From Clostridium sp. chh4-2 (lineage in GTDB: Bacteria > Bacillota > Clostridia > Lachnospirales > Lachnospiraceae), in NCBI RefSeq assembly GCF_002899675.1, contig NZ_PKUU01000011.1, forward strand, positions 1-64,000: a stretch of 64,000 nt of DNA, read 5' to 3'. Shown here piece after piece: positions 34,289 to 43,061 of the stretch (its first letter is position 1; the number at the start of each line of letters is the position of its first letter). A program made the position numbers and the translations under genes. The notes below the pieces were generated by a model. That model searched no databases, was not told the origin of the DNA, and saw nothing but the letters and a program-made list of their open reading frames with translations.

Positions 34289-35296
34289 ATGAAAGGAAAC
34301 ATGTGGCCAATTAATGGCGCAAGCAAAGCAAAACGGATTCTATGGGGCTCTCCTCAAAATCAAATCAGCTGGGCATTTATGAAACAGCTCCGTGAAAAAG
34401 ACAAAACCAGAAAAGTATACGACTGCAATCCCTATATCGAAGTTTATCAGTTCCGTGACAACATGTACGGACTGTTTAACCAAAACTGCGACGGAGCAGG
34501 CGATGTCTGGATGTATCTGATCATCGGCCCTGAAAAAGCCATGCTGATCGATACCGCCTTCGGCCTTGGTGATATGAAAGCCCTGGTGGACGAGATCACC
34601 GGCGGAATGCCCGTCATCGTGGTAAACACCCACAGCCATTTCGATCACGCCTATGGCAACTGCCGCTTTGAACGCGCCTACTGCCACGAATACGAGGCGC
34701 CTATCATTGAGAAACAGAATGAACACATGTGGGACTATCTTTTCGATGAAAACGGCAATAATATCTGGCTGGAATTTGACAAAAATGACCTTCCCAAATT
34801 TAAGAAATACGAAGTGATCGGCGTGCCCGACGGCCATATCTTCAATCTGGGCGGCGGCTACGAGGTTGAATTAATCTGGCTTGGCGGCCATGCTCCCGGC
34901 ATGGCCGGATACTTAGACAAGAAAAACCGGATCATTTTCATGGGCGACGATTTGTGCAGTGATGTTTCCGGAGTCGCTTCCGGCCCCCGGCCCGGAGCTG
35001 TCAACGGCCAGTACCAGAATCTCACCGTATTCCGCAATAATCTGGCAAAGCTGGTAGCCCGCATGGATGAATATGACTATGTATTTCCCAGCCATTTCAT
35101 TGTCAATCTGGAAAACAGCGTGTTGGCCGACGAGCTTGAAACCTGTGACGCCATTTTGAAAAATCCTGAAGATTTTGATTACGAACAGGAAAATGTCATG
35201 GGAACCGGCGAAAAGCGCACCCGCAGGTTTAAATATATTAAAGGATTCAGTGTGCTGGCCTATACCATGCAGGGCCTGTATCCGCCTGAAGAGTAA
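34289..35296 (+). CDS. MBL-fold metallohydrolase
   Basis: A 335-residue paralogue of 24004-25017 with the same N-terminus (MWPINGASKAKRILWG). Here the metal motif is complete: HSHFDH at residues 115-120, GGHAPGMAGYLD, MGDDLCSD and SHFIV. It is probably a dinuclear-metal hydrolase; substrates in this fold range from esters to lactones. It is divergent from lysR and followed by a strong terminator. Keeping two copies, one with a lost ligand, around one transporter module is notable. Confidence 0.88.
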   Translation: MKGNMWPINGASKAKRILWGSPQNQISWAFMKQLREKDKTRKVYDCNPYIEVYQFRDNMYGLFNQNCDGAGDVWMYLIIGPEKAMLIDTAFGLGDMKALVDEITGGMPVIVVNTHSHFDHAYGNCRFERAYCHEYEAPIIEKQNEHMWDYLFDENGNNIWLEFDKNDLPKFKKYEVIGVPDGHIFNLGGGYEVELIWLGGHAPGMAGYLDKKNRIIFMGDDLCSDVSGVASGPRPGAVNGQYQNLTVFRNNLAKLVARMDEYDYVFPSHFIVNLENSVLADELETCDAILKNPEDFDYEQENVMGTGEKRTRRFKYIKGFSVLAYTMQGLYPPEE

Positions 35297-35310
35297 TTTA
35301 AACTCATACG

Positions 35311-35345
35311 AAATCCAAGTCCGGTTTGGGGACTTGGATTTTGTT
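35311..35345 (+). terminator. Rho-independent terminator
   Basis: AAATCCAAGTCC pairs perfectly with GGACTTGGATTT and runs into a T-rich tail after the MBL gene. Confidence 0.85.
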
Positions 35346-35472
35346 TTGTCCGCCATACTTCACCTCTTGTTTCCTGCCGCCCTGAAATTTCAGATTGCCT
35401 CCCGCATAACTGTATGATAAAGTGTAATCTGTAAATAATTAAAAGTCCAATAAACACACAAGGTGATCTCAT

Positions 35473-35931
35473 ATGTCCAAAAGTGAAAAAGCTATCGTTA
35501 CCATGCTGTGCATGGTCTATGACAATAATAAACTTCTCCTTCAAAACCGTGTCAAGGAAGACTGGAAAGGCTATACCTTCCCCGGCGGCCACGTAGAAAA
35601 GCAGGAATCCTTCGTCCAGGCAGCGGTCCGGGAGATAAAAGAGGAAACCGGGCTCACCATTTTCTCGCCCAAACTGTGCGGAATCAAACAGTTCCAGACA
35701 GATGATGACGAACGGTACATTGTTCTTCTGTTTAAAACTGACCGTTTTGAAGGGACTCTCACCTCATCCGAAGAGGGTGAGATGATGTGGATTGACCGAA
35801 GCCGTCTGGGGGAATATCCTCTTGTGGATGACTTTATGGAGCTGCTGGAGGTCTTTGATTCCCCTGATCTCAATGAATTTATGTATGAACGGGGCTCCGG
35901 ACCTGATGACTGGACAGTAAAGATCTACTAG
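35473..35931 (+). CDS. NUDIX hydrolase (MutT-like)
   Basis: A 152-residue pyrophosphohydrolase. The Nudix box runs from GGHVEKQESFVQAAV through REIKEETGL, matching GX5EX7REUXEEXGU fully. It resembles 8-oxo-dGTP diphosphatase-type proteins (CMVYDNNKLLLQNR; GYTFPGGH). The true substrate cannot be told. It is a monocistronic gene. Confidence 0.92.
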   Translation: MSKSEKAIVTMLCMVYDNNKLLLQNRVKEDWKGYTFPGGHVEKQESFVQAAVREIKEETGLTIFSPKLCGIKQFQTDDDERYIVLLFKTDRFEGTLTSSEEGEMMWIDRSRLGEYPLVDDFMELLEVFDSPDLNEFMYERGSGPDDWTVKIY

Positions 35932-35948
35932 AAGCACGCTTAATTCTC

Positions 35949-35977
35949 TTATCATTCCAACCGCTTTGTGGTATACT
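35949..35977 (+). promoter_or_regulatory. Promoter of the TRIC-like gene
   Basis: TTATCA and TATACT are 17 bases apart, 30 bases before the ATG, with AGAAGG as ribosome site. Confidence 0.6.
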
Positions 35978-36006
35978 CAAGAAAATATTGATAGAAGGGC
36001 TTTATA

Positions 36007-36675
36007 ATGAAGATAAATCTGACTCTGTTTTTTATGATAGAAATGATCGGCACCATCGCATTTGCTTCTTCCGGGGCCATGGTCGCCATAAAAAAACAGC
36101 TGGATCTTTTAGGCGTCATCGTACTTGGCGTCACCACCGCAGTGGGAGGCGGAATGCTGCGGGATATCCTGATCGGAAATATACCGCCCAATCTGTTTAA
36201 AAATCCTGTCTATGTATTCGTCGCCTTTCTGACGGTAATCGTGTTATTTGTGATCGTCCGTCTGAATCAGAAAATTCTGGACAGCCGTTCCATCGAAACT
36301 TATGAAAAGGTGATGAATATCTTCGACGCCGTCGGGCTGGGCGCATTTACCGTAGTCGGCATCGATACCGCCATCGAAAGCGGCTATGGGGATTACACGT
36401 TTTTAATCGTATTTCTGGGCGTTTTAACCGGCGTGGGCGGCGGTATTCTCCGCGACATCATGGCCGGACAAACCCCATATGTTCTCAGGAAACACGTTTA
36501 TGCCTGTGCCTCCATCGCCGGAGCCGTGGCTTATACCTTCCTGCTCAAACGGACACATTCCAGCGCCGCAATTCTGGTGAGCGCATTTTTGGTGGTGCTG
36601 ATCCGGCTTCTGGCCACCCACTACTGTTGGAATCTTCCTACGGCAACCAAAAAACGAAAGGAAAAGGAATCATGA
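36007..36675 (+). CDS. UPF0126 / TRIC-like membrane protein
   Basis: A 222-residue protein with seven hydrophobic helices and an internal repeat. Both halves carry a glycine motif followed by LRD: TTAVGGGMLRDILIG and TGVGGGILRDIMAG. Bacterial relatives (YicG/YvgT type) are related to trimeric intracellular cation channels; some relatives are also linked to glycine transport. The stop overlaps the next start by ATGA. Confidence 0.88.
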   Translation: MKINLTLFFMIEMIGTIAFASSGAMVAIKKQLDLLGVIVLGVTTAVGGGMLRDILIGNIPPNLFKNPVYVFVAFLTVIVLFVIVRLNQKILDSRSIETYEKVMNIFDAVGLGAFTVVGIDTAIESGYGDYTFLIVFLGVLTGVGGGILRDIMAGQTPYVLRKHVYACASIAGAVAYTFLLKRTHSSAAILVSAFLVVLIRLLATHYCWNLPTATKKRKEKES

Positions 36676-37364
36676 AAATAATCCAATATATTTTAGGCAT
36701 ACTGACCGCATTCTGCCTGATGATCATACTGCTGATCACTTCCGTAGAAGCAGTCACCTACTGGACCCCCGGCTTTTATGAAAAGGAATATGCCAAATAC
36801 GGGGTCACCGAAGACGTGCATATGGAGATGGACGACCTTTTAGACGTCACTCATGAAATGATGTCCTTTTTAAGAGGAAACCGGGAAGACCTGCACGTAA
36901 TGACAGTTGTAAATGGACAGCCAAGGGAATTTTTTAATGAGCGCGAAATCGCCCACATGGAGGATGTGAAAGGTCTGTTCATAGGCGCTCTTCTCCTCCG
37001 GCGGATCTGTCTTTTGACCGCTGCCGTCAGCCTTGTGATCATGTTTTTGCTGAAAGGCAGGGCAAAGAGCATTCTGCCAAAGACCCTGTGCATAGGAACC
37101 GGACTGTTTTTCGCAGTTCTGCTGGTGCTGGCAGGCATAATATCCACAGACTTCAGCAAATATTTTATCGTTTTCCACCACATCTTTTTTAACAATGACT
37201 TATGGATTCTGGACCCGGCAACCGACTTATTAATCAACATTGTTCCGGAACCATTTTTTATGGATACGGCCGCACGAATCGGCATTACCTATGGCATTTC
37301 CGTGATTGTGCTCTTCCTGGCCTGCCTGTATTTCGTACTTCGCGGTAAGAATAAAAAACACTGA
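36672..37364 (+). CDS. DUF1461-like (TIGR01906-type) membrane protein
   Basis: A 230-residue protein with five hydrophobic segments (about residues 5-25, 91-112, 127-146, 150-175 and 198-220). The extracytoplasmic stretch after the first helix contains MMSFLRGNREDLHV and the GQPREFFNEREIAHMEDVKG block characteristic of this family. Function is unknown. It starts inside the upstream stop (ATGA), so it is coupled to the TRIC-like gene. Confidence 0.8.
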   Translation: MKIIQYILGILTAFCLMIILLITSVEAVTYWTPGFYEKEYAKYGVTEDVHMEMDDLLDVTHEMMSFLRGNREDLHVMTVVNGQPREFFNEREIAHMEDVKGLFIGALLLRRICLLTAAVSLVIMFLLKGRAKSILPKTLCIGTGLFFAVLLVLAGIISTDFSKYFIVFHHIFFNNDLWILDPATDLLINIVPEPFFMDTAARIGITYGISVIVLFLACLYFVLRGKNKKH

Positions 37365-37369
37365 AAGAT

Positions 37370-37436
37370 AAAAGGCTTTTCATAGATTACGTCAGGGCCG
37401 GTAAACCATGCCCGCGCGATATATGAAAGCCTTTTT
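37370..37436 (+). terminator. Rho-independent terminator
   Basis: AAAAGGCTTTTCATA pairs with TATGAAAGCCTTTTT around a 37-base loop. Confidence 0.75.
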
Positions 37437-37440
37437 ATTC

Positions 37441-37469
37441 TTTACTTGTCCCTTAAAATGGCATATACT
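37441..37469 (+). promoter_or_regulatory. Promoter of the carboxypeptidase gene
   Basis: TTTACT and TATACT are 17 bases apart, 51 bases upstream of the ATG. Confidence 0.55.
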
Positions 37470-37520
37470 GTTGAATAGGCACCTTGTCCCAAAATCATAT
37501 AAAATGGAGATTAATAATAG

Positions 37521-39059
37521 ATGAAGAAATTTTTAACCATGCTTTTATGCCTGTGCCTCTTAGCAGGCCTGTTTCCCCTGACCGCCTTTGCCGCCCCGGA
37601 ATGGACGGAAAATGTTTCAATTGAAGCTGAGGGCGGAATCGTAATCGATGCCAATACGGGCGCTGTGATCTACGGAAAAAACATGCACCAGACATATTTT
37701 CCTGCCAGTATCACAAAGATTCTGACGGCTCTCCTGGTAATCGAAAACTGTGATCTGGACGAAACCGTCACGTTTTCGCAGAATGCCGTCTACAACGTGG
37801 AATCGGGAAGCAGCAACATGAGCATGGAAACCGGGGATCAATTGTCGGTCCGGGACTGTCTCTACGGCCTCATGCTCCAGTCTGCCAACGAAGTGGCCAA
37901 TGCCCTGGCGGAACATGTGGCGGGCACGACGGAGGATTTCGCCGTGATGATGAATGAAAAAGCGGCTTCTCTGGGCTGTGTGGATTCCCATTTTGCCAAT
38001 CCCAGCGGCTTAAACGACCCGGATCACTACACATCCGCCTATGATATGGCACTGATTTCAAAGGCTGCATTTGAAAATCCGACTTTTGTGGAGATTGATT
38101 CCACCACCTATTACGAGATTCCTGAAACAAAACGCAATGTGGGGGGACGCACAATCTACGCCCATCATTCCATGCTGAAGAAAAATGATTCCCGCTATTA
38201 TCCCGGAGTCATCGGCGGCAAAACAGGTTATACCTCTCTGGCCGGCAATACGCTGGTCACATGCGCCCAAAGGGATGACATGAAGCTGATATCCGTTATT
38301 CTGAACGGCCATCAGACCCATTATGCGGATACAAAAGCCCTTCTGGACTTCGGATTTGAGAATTTCCAGTCTCTCAGAATTGCGGAGCACGAAACCACTT
38401 TCACTTCATTGGAAAATGATATGACCATAGCCGGCCTTCCAAGCAGCAACTTAAATGCCATTTCCATTGATAAGGACGCCCGGATTACTCTTCCGAAAAG
38501 CGCCGCATTTTCCGACGCAGTGTCTGACATCAGCTTTGACATCACAACAAAAGATCCGGAAAATGCCATCGCCAAGGTATTATATAATTATGACGGCCGA
38601 TCTGTCGGCACCGCTTATCTGATGGTGGACCGGGCCATGATGTCCGCTCCGGCTCCGGCCCCTGCGCAGGAATCCGCCTCTGAACCGGCTTCCACAGCGG
38701 CAGTTCAGGAACCTGAAACTCAGCCTATCGTGGTCACCACACCGGCTGCCACAGATCCAAAACCGGATGTCAAGCCTGCAAAAGAGCCGAAAACATTTGC
38801 CATTCCATCTGTTGTATGGAAAGTTTTGGCCGTGATCGCCGTATTGGCTGTTATCATCGGGCTCATCGCCGTTATCAGGGTATATCAGGAAAGGAAAGAG
38901 GAACAGGCCCGTCTCATCCGACGCCAGAAACGGCTGAAACGGTTTAAAGACGCCGGTTACTCGGCCACAGAATTCGATATGCTTCTGGAACAGAAACGGT
39001 CCTCATATACGACGAAACGAAAGAACCACCGACGTAAGAAATTCCCGTTTTTTAAATAA
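37521..39059 (+). CDS. D-alanyl-D-alanine carboxypeptidase (DacF-like)
   Basis: A 512-residue secreted penicillin-binding protein that trims peptidoglycan pentapeptides. The signal peptide ends near residue 24 (TAFAAPEW). The active sites are SITK with Ser63 and Lys66, SAN in LQSANEVANAL, and GKTGYTSLAG. After the catalytic domain come a C-terminal beta domain, a Pro/Ala-rich linker, a membrane helix (VVWKVLAVIAVLAVIIGLIA) and a basic cytoplasmic tail. The C-terminal transmembrane anchor differs from the amphipathic helix of classical PBP5. Confidence 0.93.
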   Translation: MKKFLTMLLCLCLLAGLFPLTAFAAPEWTENVSIEAEGGIVIDANTGAVIYGKNMHQTYFPASITKILTALLVIENCDLDETVTFSQNAVYNVESGSSNMSMETGDQLSVRDCLYGLMLQSANEVANALAEHVAGTTEDFAVMMNEKAASLGCVDSHFANPSGLNDPDHYTSAYDMALISKAAFENPTFVEIDSTTYYEIPETKRNVGGRTIYAHHSMLKKNDSRYYPGVIGGKTGYTSLAGNTLVTCAQRDDMKLISVILNGHQTHYADTKALLDFGFENFQSLRIAEHETTFTSLENDMTIAGLPSSNLNAISIDKDARITLPKSAAFSDAVSDISFDITTKDPENAIAKVLYNYDGRSVGTAYLMVDRAMMSAPAPAPAQESASEPASTAAVQEPETQPIVVTTPAATDPKPDVKPAKEPKTFAIPSVVWKVLAVIAVLAVIIGLIAVIRVYQERKEEQARLIRRQKRLKRFKDAGYSATEFDMLLEQKRSSYTTKRKNHRRKKFPFFK

Positions 39060-39163
39060 TATTTTTCAACGGTTCAGAGGGTGTAAATGGCCGCAGACCA
39101 TGCAGGAAGATGCCCCTCTGAATAGTTCTTATATTCTAAATAATACAGATTAGGGGGAGTTCC

Positions 39164-40234
39164 ATGTCCCGGCATACTTTGCTAAAAAATACAATTACTA
39201 CCGCAATATTTCTGATTATAGCAACTATAATCGCTTCCATCTTTTTTTATTTCACCCGTAGGAACACCACCACAATCGCCATCATTTATATGCTGGCAGT
39301 CACCTTTGTGGCTAAATATACGGTGGGCTATGTTCCGGGAATCATCGCTTCCCTGGTGGGCGTTATCTGCGTAAACTATGTATTTACATTTCCATTTATG
39401 GAGCTTAATTTCACTATTGACGGATATCCGATGACATTTATCGGAATGATGGTCATCTCCAGCACCACCAGCACATTAACCACCCACCTCAAGGAGCAGA
39501 ACCGGATTATCAACGAGCGTGAAAAGCTGCTCATGGAGGCGGAAAAGGAAACCATGCGGGCCAATCTTCTGCGGGCGATTTCCCACGATCTGCGGACACC
39601 GTTAACCAGCATCATCGGCACAGCTTCCACCTATCTGGAAAACAACGGACATTTAAGCGATCAGGAAAAAAATTCAATGGTATCCAATATCTGCGAGGAC
39701 GCCAACTGGCTTCTGAACATGGTGGAAAATCTGCTGTCCGTCACAAGAATCAAGGACGACAACATGAAGGTCAATAAGACGGAAGAACCGCTCGAAGAGG
39801 TGGTATCCGAAGCTGTGATGAGATTCCGCAAGAGGCTTCCCGACGCCCAGGTTCATGTAAAGATCCCCGATGACTTCATCATGATTCCCATGGACGCCAC
39901 TCTCATTGAACAGGTTATCATCAATCTGCTTGAAAATGCAGTTTATCATTCGGAATCCACAAAACCCATCGATTTTTATGTGGATATCCACAATGACCAC
40001 GTTTATTTCCACATCAAAGATTACGGTCTGGGCATTCGGGAAGACTTGCTTTCTAATATCTTTGACGGATATAATACAGACAGAAACAGCAGCAGCGATT
40101 CCCACAAGGGAATGGGCATCGGGCTTTCCATCTGCAAAACGATTATCATAGCGCATCACGGAGAAATCCATGCGTGCAACCATCAGGAAGGCGCAGAATT
40201 TGTATTTTCACTGCCGCTGAAGGAAGAAGGTTGA
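39164..40234 (+). CDS. KdpD-like sensor histidine kinase lacking the N-terminal sensor
   Basis: A 356-residue kinase. The DUF4118 four-helix membrane domain spans about residues 12-105. The HisKA domain has the phospho-acceptor His141 in RAISHDLRTPLTS, and the HATPase domain has IINLLENAVYHS and KGMGIGLSICK. The large N-terminal KdpD and Usp domains that full KdpD proteins have are absent. No kdpABC genes are in the window. It probably phosphorylates the regulator encoded 78 bases downstream; the signal is unknown. Confidence 0.88.
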   Translation: MSRHTLLKNTITTAIFLIIATIIASIFFYFTRRNTTTIAIIYMLAVTFVAKYTVGYVPGIIASLVGVICVNYVFTFPFMELNFTIDGYPMTFIGMMVISSTTSTLTTHLKEQNRIINEREKLLMEAEKETMRANLLRAISHDLRTPLTSIIGTASTYLENNGHLSDQEKNSMVSNICEDANWLLNMVENLLSVTRIKDDNMKVNKTEEPLEEVVSEAVMRFRKRLPDAQVHVKIPDDFIMIPMDATLIEQVIINLLENAVYHSESTKPIDFYVDIHNDHVYFHIKDYGLGIREDLLSNIFDGYNTDRNSSSDSHKGMGIGLSICKTIIIAHHGEIHACNHQEGAEFVFSLPLKEEG

Positions 40235-40312
40235 GAAGGTTAAAGATGCGGAATCACAAACACCACAGACAGTAATGGTTTACAAAAACGAATGATTGAA
40301 TTGGAGGTCGAC

Positions 40313-41008
40313 ATGGCACATAAACTCACGGTACTCATTATTGAAGATGAAAAGAATATTTCAAATTTTATCGAAACTACGGTCGCTAACAACGGTTATA
40401 AAGCCGTAACCGCATACACCGGAGCGGACGGACTTTCCCTGGCGGCGTCCTGCTGTCCGGACCTGATCCTTTTAGATCTTGGACTTCCGGATATCGACGG
40501 CATGGAAGTGATCCGCAGAATCCGCCAGTCTTCCAACATGCCCATCATCGTGATATCCGCCCGCACACAGGAGAATGAAAAGGTCAACGCTCTGGATCAC
40601 GGGGCGGACGACTATATTACAAAACCCTTTGGCACTCCTGAGCTTTTGGCAAGAATCCGCACAGCCCTGCGTCATACGCACACCATAGCCGGCGCCTCCG
40701 CCAATGCCAATCTCTACTCCGTAGACGGACTGGTAATCGATTTTGAGAAACGGCTGGTGACAGTGGACGGAACAGAAGTGCATCTGACACAGATTGAATA
40801 CAAACTGATCTGCCTTCTGGCAAAACAGCCTGGGAAGGTACTCACTTATGACTACATATTAAAACAAATCTGGGGACCATTTACGGATACCAACAACCAG
40901 ATTTTAAGAGTAAATATGGCTCATATCAGAAGAAAACTGGAGGCCAATCCGGCAGAGCCAAAATACATTTTCACAGAAATCGGCGTCGGATACCGAATGA
41001 AGGAATAA
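40313..41008 (+). CDS. KdpE-like OmpR-family response regulator
   Basis: A 231-residue regulator that starts at MAHKLTV behind TTGGAGG. The receiver domain has phospho-acceptor Asp55 (LILLDLGLPD) and conserved Lys in YITKPFG. The C-terminal winged helix (LTQIEYKLICLLAKQPGKV) is OmpR-type. It is the partner of the upstream kinase. Its stop codon directly abuts a giant-hairpin repeat. Confidence 0.92.
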   Translation: MAHKLTVLIIEDEKNISNFIETTVANNGYKAVTAYTGADGLSLAASCCPDLILLDLGLPDIDGMEVIRRIRQSSNMPIIVISARTQENEKVNALDHGADDYITKPFGTPELLARIRTALRHTHTIAGASANANLYSVDGLVIDFEKRLVTVDGTEVHLTQIEYKLICLLAKQPGKVLTYDYILKQIWGPFTDTNNQILRVNMAHIRRKLEANPAEPKYIFTEIGVGYRMKE

Positions 41009-41421
41009 ATTGTTATTTAACGGGGTTGTCGGAAGGGGTACGCACGGAATGGGGAGGCGGAGCCGGAAGGAAACGCTCAGAGGGGAACCGGACCGGGGAA
41101 GCAAGATACGGACAAATGGGATTCGGGATTCGCCCCTAAGAACTACTAAGGCCCGTAAGGACAGAACGAGGCAGGCCAGCGCCATTCGCAGTGAACTCTT
41201 TATGACTTCGCTGCTCAGCGGCGCTTTAAAAACTGAGACGGAAATCAGTTTTTACCTGCCTCGTTCTGCCCTTACGGGCCTAAGTAGTTCTAAAGGGGTT
41301 CCATACGATCCCATTTGTCCGTATCTTGCTTCCCCGGTCCGGTTCCCCTCTGAGCGTTTCCTTCCGGCTCCGCCTCCTGGTTCTGGGCTGGTTTTCGCTA
41401 GCCTGGTTAAAAACAATATTT
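41008..41421 (-). repeat. Giant-hairpin repeat, copy 1 (candidate structured RNA)
   Basis: Arms of 123 bases (41053-41175 and 41255-41377) are complementary almost throughout. They enclose a branched tip (41176-41254) with GTCATAAAGAG in one loop on the minus strand. The conserved box is 41118-41147 on the minus strand. The ends are inversely related: AAATTGTTATTTAAC next to the regulator stop and GTTAAAAACAATATTT at 41406-41421. There is no coding frame with a credible ribosome site. Orientation is opposite to copy 2. Confidence 0.85.
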
Positions 41422-41463
41422 GTGCTTAGGTACTTATGCAGCACCACAACTACATTAATTGTT

Positions 41464-41590
41464 AAGGGATTTTCAGAAATGACTTCACCTTTTACTTTAA
41501 ACGTCAAGGCATTTCGCAAAATGACCTCACCCTTTACATTAAATCCTCAAGGCTTTTCCGAAAATGCCTTCACCCTTGATGTAAAACTTA
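41464..41590. repeat. 43-bp palindromic array (3 units)
   Basis: Units begin at 41464, 41506 and 41549 (42- and 43-bp steps). Each holds an imperfect GGCATTTTCGNAAATGNC palindrome followed by CACCCTTTA-like sequence. This array is more diverged than those at 23.9 and 43.9 kb. It sits between the two giant hairpins. Confidence 0.8.
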
Positions 41591-41604
41591 CTCTTCCATC
41601 CACT

Positions 41605-41950
41605 AAATCTTTTTTATTTAGCTAGCCAAGCAACAGCCGGAAAGAAGGGGAAACCTGGGCGGGCGGCGGACATTGAGAAAGACAGGGGATCGTGTGCAGC
41701 CCCTTAGTGATACTTGGCCGGCAAGAGTGGAAAAAGGCAGACAAATACTGAATTCCGAATCAGTATTTGAGGCGCCCTTGAGCGATGAAGTCATCAGGAG
41801 TTCATCGCGAATGGCGCCGCGCTGCCTTTTTCCGCTCTTGGCGGTCTAGTATCACTTAGGGGCGTAACCCGAATCCCCTGTCTTTCTCAATGTCCGCCGC
41901 TCGCCCAGGTTTCCCCTTCTTTCCGGCGTTTCTTAGTTAAATAAAGATTT
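41605..41950 (+). repeat. Giant-hairpin repeat, copy 2 (candidate structured RNA)
   Basis: Complementary arms run from 41636 to 41740 and 41822 to 41927, with AT-rich ends AAATCT-TTATTTA and GTTAAATAAAGATTT. The tip (41741-41821) has two stems: AAATACTGA/TCAGTATTT, and GGCGCC/GGCGCC continuing into GCGATGAA/TTCATCGC with loop GTCATCAGGAG. The conserved box AGTATCACTTAGGGGCG lies at 41848-41864, followed by TAACCCGAATCCC. It ends 13 bases from the exonuclease stop codon. Function is unknown. Confidence 0.87.
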
Positions 41951-41963
41951 ACGCATTCTCAAG

Positions 41964-42941
41964 CTAAAGTTGCTTTTTTCTTATTTTGCTCAAGCGGTTT
42001 TTCATATTGCGCTTTTTTCTTACTTCTTCTTTTTTCTCAATAACCTGCTGTGCGCCCTCTTCCCGGACAATCTTAATTGTCTTAACCGCATAAACCCTGT
42101 CGTCATCTGTCTTCTTCATGCGTATCTTGCCTCTTAAAAAGCCATGTTCCGGGCAAACTGCCAGGCAAAAGTAGACTTTCTGGTTTACGGAAAACCATCG
42201 CACCTTTTTCCGCAGCATGCGTCTGCACTGATAGCAGATCATATCGGTAACCGCTTTATCTTCCAGAGCCTCTTCCTTGCTTTCAAATGTTCTGGATACG
42301 TATTTGGAGTAGTCGGGAAATACCAGATAGATCTCTTCTTCTTTGCTCTGCGGAACGCGGTAATAATCCAGTGAGATATAAGGTTCCAGCTCCAAAAAAT
42401 CCATATGAGCCATCACTTTTCCGGTATAGTAGGCATCGTCCAAAGCCCGGTGAAACGGCCGCTCTTCCATAATGCCCATCTCTTCCACCGCCGTATCCAA
42501 TGAAACTTTGGTCTTTCCATAACCGCATTTTAAACTGTATAATTTCTGAATATCATAATAGTATAATGGAAGGTGAAATGGAAGTTCCATTCCATAATAC
42601 ACCATATTTCTCTGCAGTTCCGTCAGATCCATGGGGCCCCATGTACAAAATATGGGTTCGTCTTTACACCAGTCTAAAAATTCCTGCACTGCACAGGTAA
42701 AATCTTCTCCCTGCTCCTTCAGTTCCCGGATATCCATATGGGTAACTTCTGATATCATAAAGTGCATCTCTTTATAGACCTGTGGTTTTACCAGCCTGTG
42801 AAACTCTTCCAGCACACGAAATGATTCATCCAGCCTGACCGCACCGATCTCAATAATCTCAAATGGAAAGTTCTCTATGGAACCTTCTTTTCCCTGTGGA
42901 CTCTGGTTCCACTCTAAGTCAAATACAATATAATTCTTCAT
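41964..42941 (-). CDS. DEDDh-type 3'-5' exonuclease
   Basis: A 325-residue protein with an exonuclease domain over about residues 1-185. ExoI is YIVFDLEWNQ, ExoII surrounds FCTWGPMDLTELQ, and ExoIII is HRALDDAYYT with the catalytic His. It resembles KapD/DNA polymerase III epsilon-like nucleases acting on RNA or DNA ends. The C-terminal 140 residues hold paired cysteines (CYQCRRML and CLAVCPEHG), suggesting a small zinc-binding domain, then a very basic tail. It stands alone. Confidence 0.88.
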   Translation of the reverse strand: MKNYIVFDLEWNQSPQGKEGSIENFPFEIIEIGAVRLDESFRVLEEFHRLVKPQVYKEMHFMISEVTHMDIRELKEQGEDFTCAVQEFLDWCKDEPIFCTWGPMDLTELQRNMVYYGMELPFHLPLYYYDIQKLYSLKCGYGKTKVSLDTAVEEMGIMEERPFHRALDDAYYTGKVMAHMDFLELEPYISLDYYRVPQSKEEEIYLVFPDYSKYVSRTFESKEEALEDKAVTDMICYQCRRMLRKKVRWFSVNQKVYFCLAVCPEHGFLRGKIRMKKTDDDRVYAVKTIKIVREEGAQQVIEKKEEVRKKRNMKNRLSKIRKKQL

Positions 42942-42998
42942 AATGTTTGATTATATCATATATTAGAACATTTGCCTATTGAAAATCATTCCAGCTTG

Positions 42999-43027
42999 TT
43001 GACAGACCCTTTCATTTACACTAAACT
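42999..43027 (+). promoter_or_regulatory. Promoter of the PHP gene
   Basis: TTGACA and TAAACT are 17 bases apart, 34 bases upstream of the ATG, which has AAAGGAG. Confidence 0.7.
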
Positions 43028-43061
43028 AAAGCCATCTATTGCGAGGAAAGGAGCCAAACCC

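Noticed and set aside
41010..41429. Open frames of 139 and 99 codons within the giant-hairpin gap
   Set aside because: They lie in inverted-repeat DNA, lack ribosome sites and read through both arms of the hairpin.
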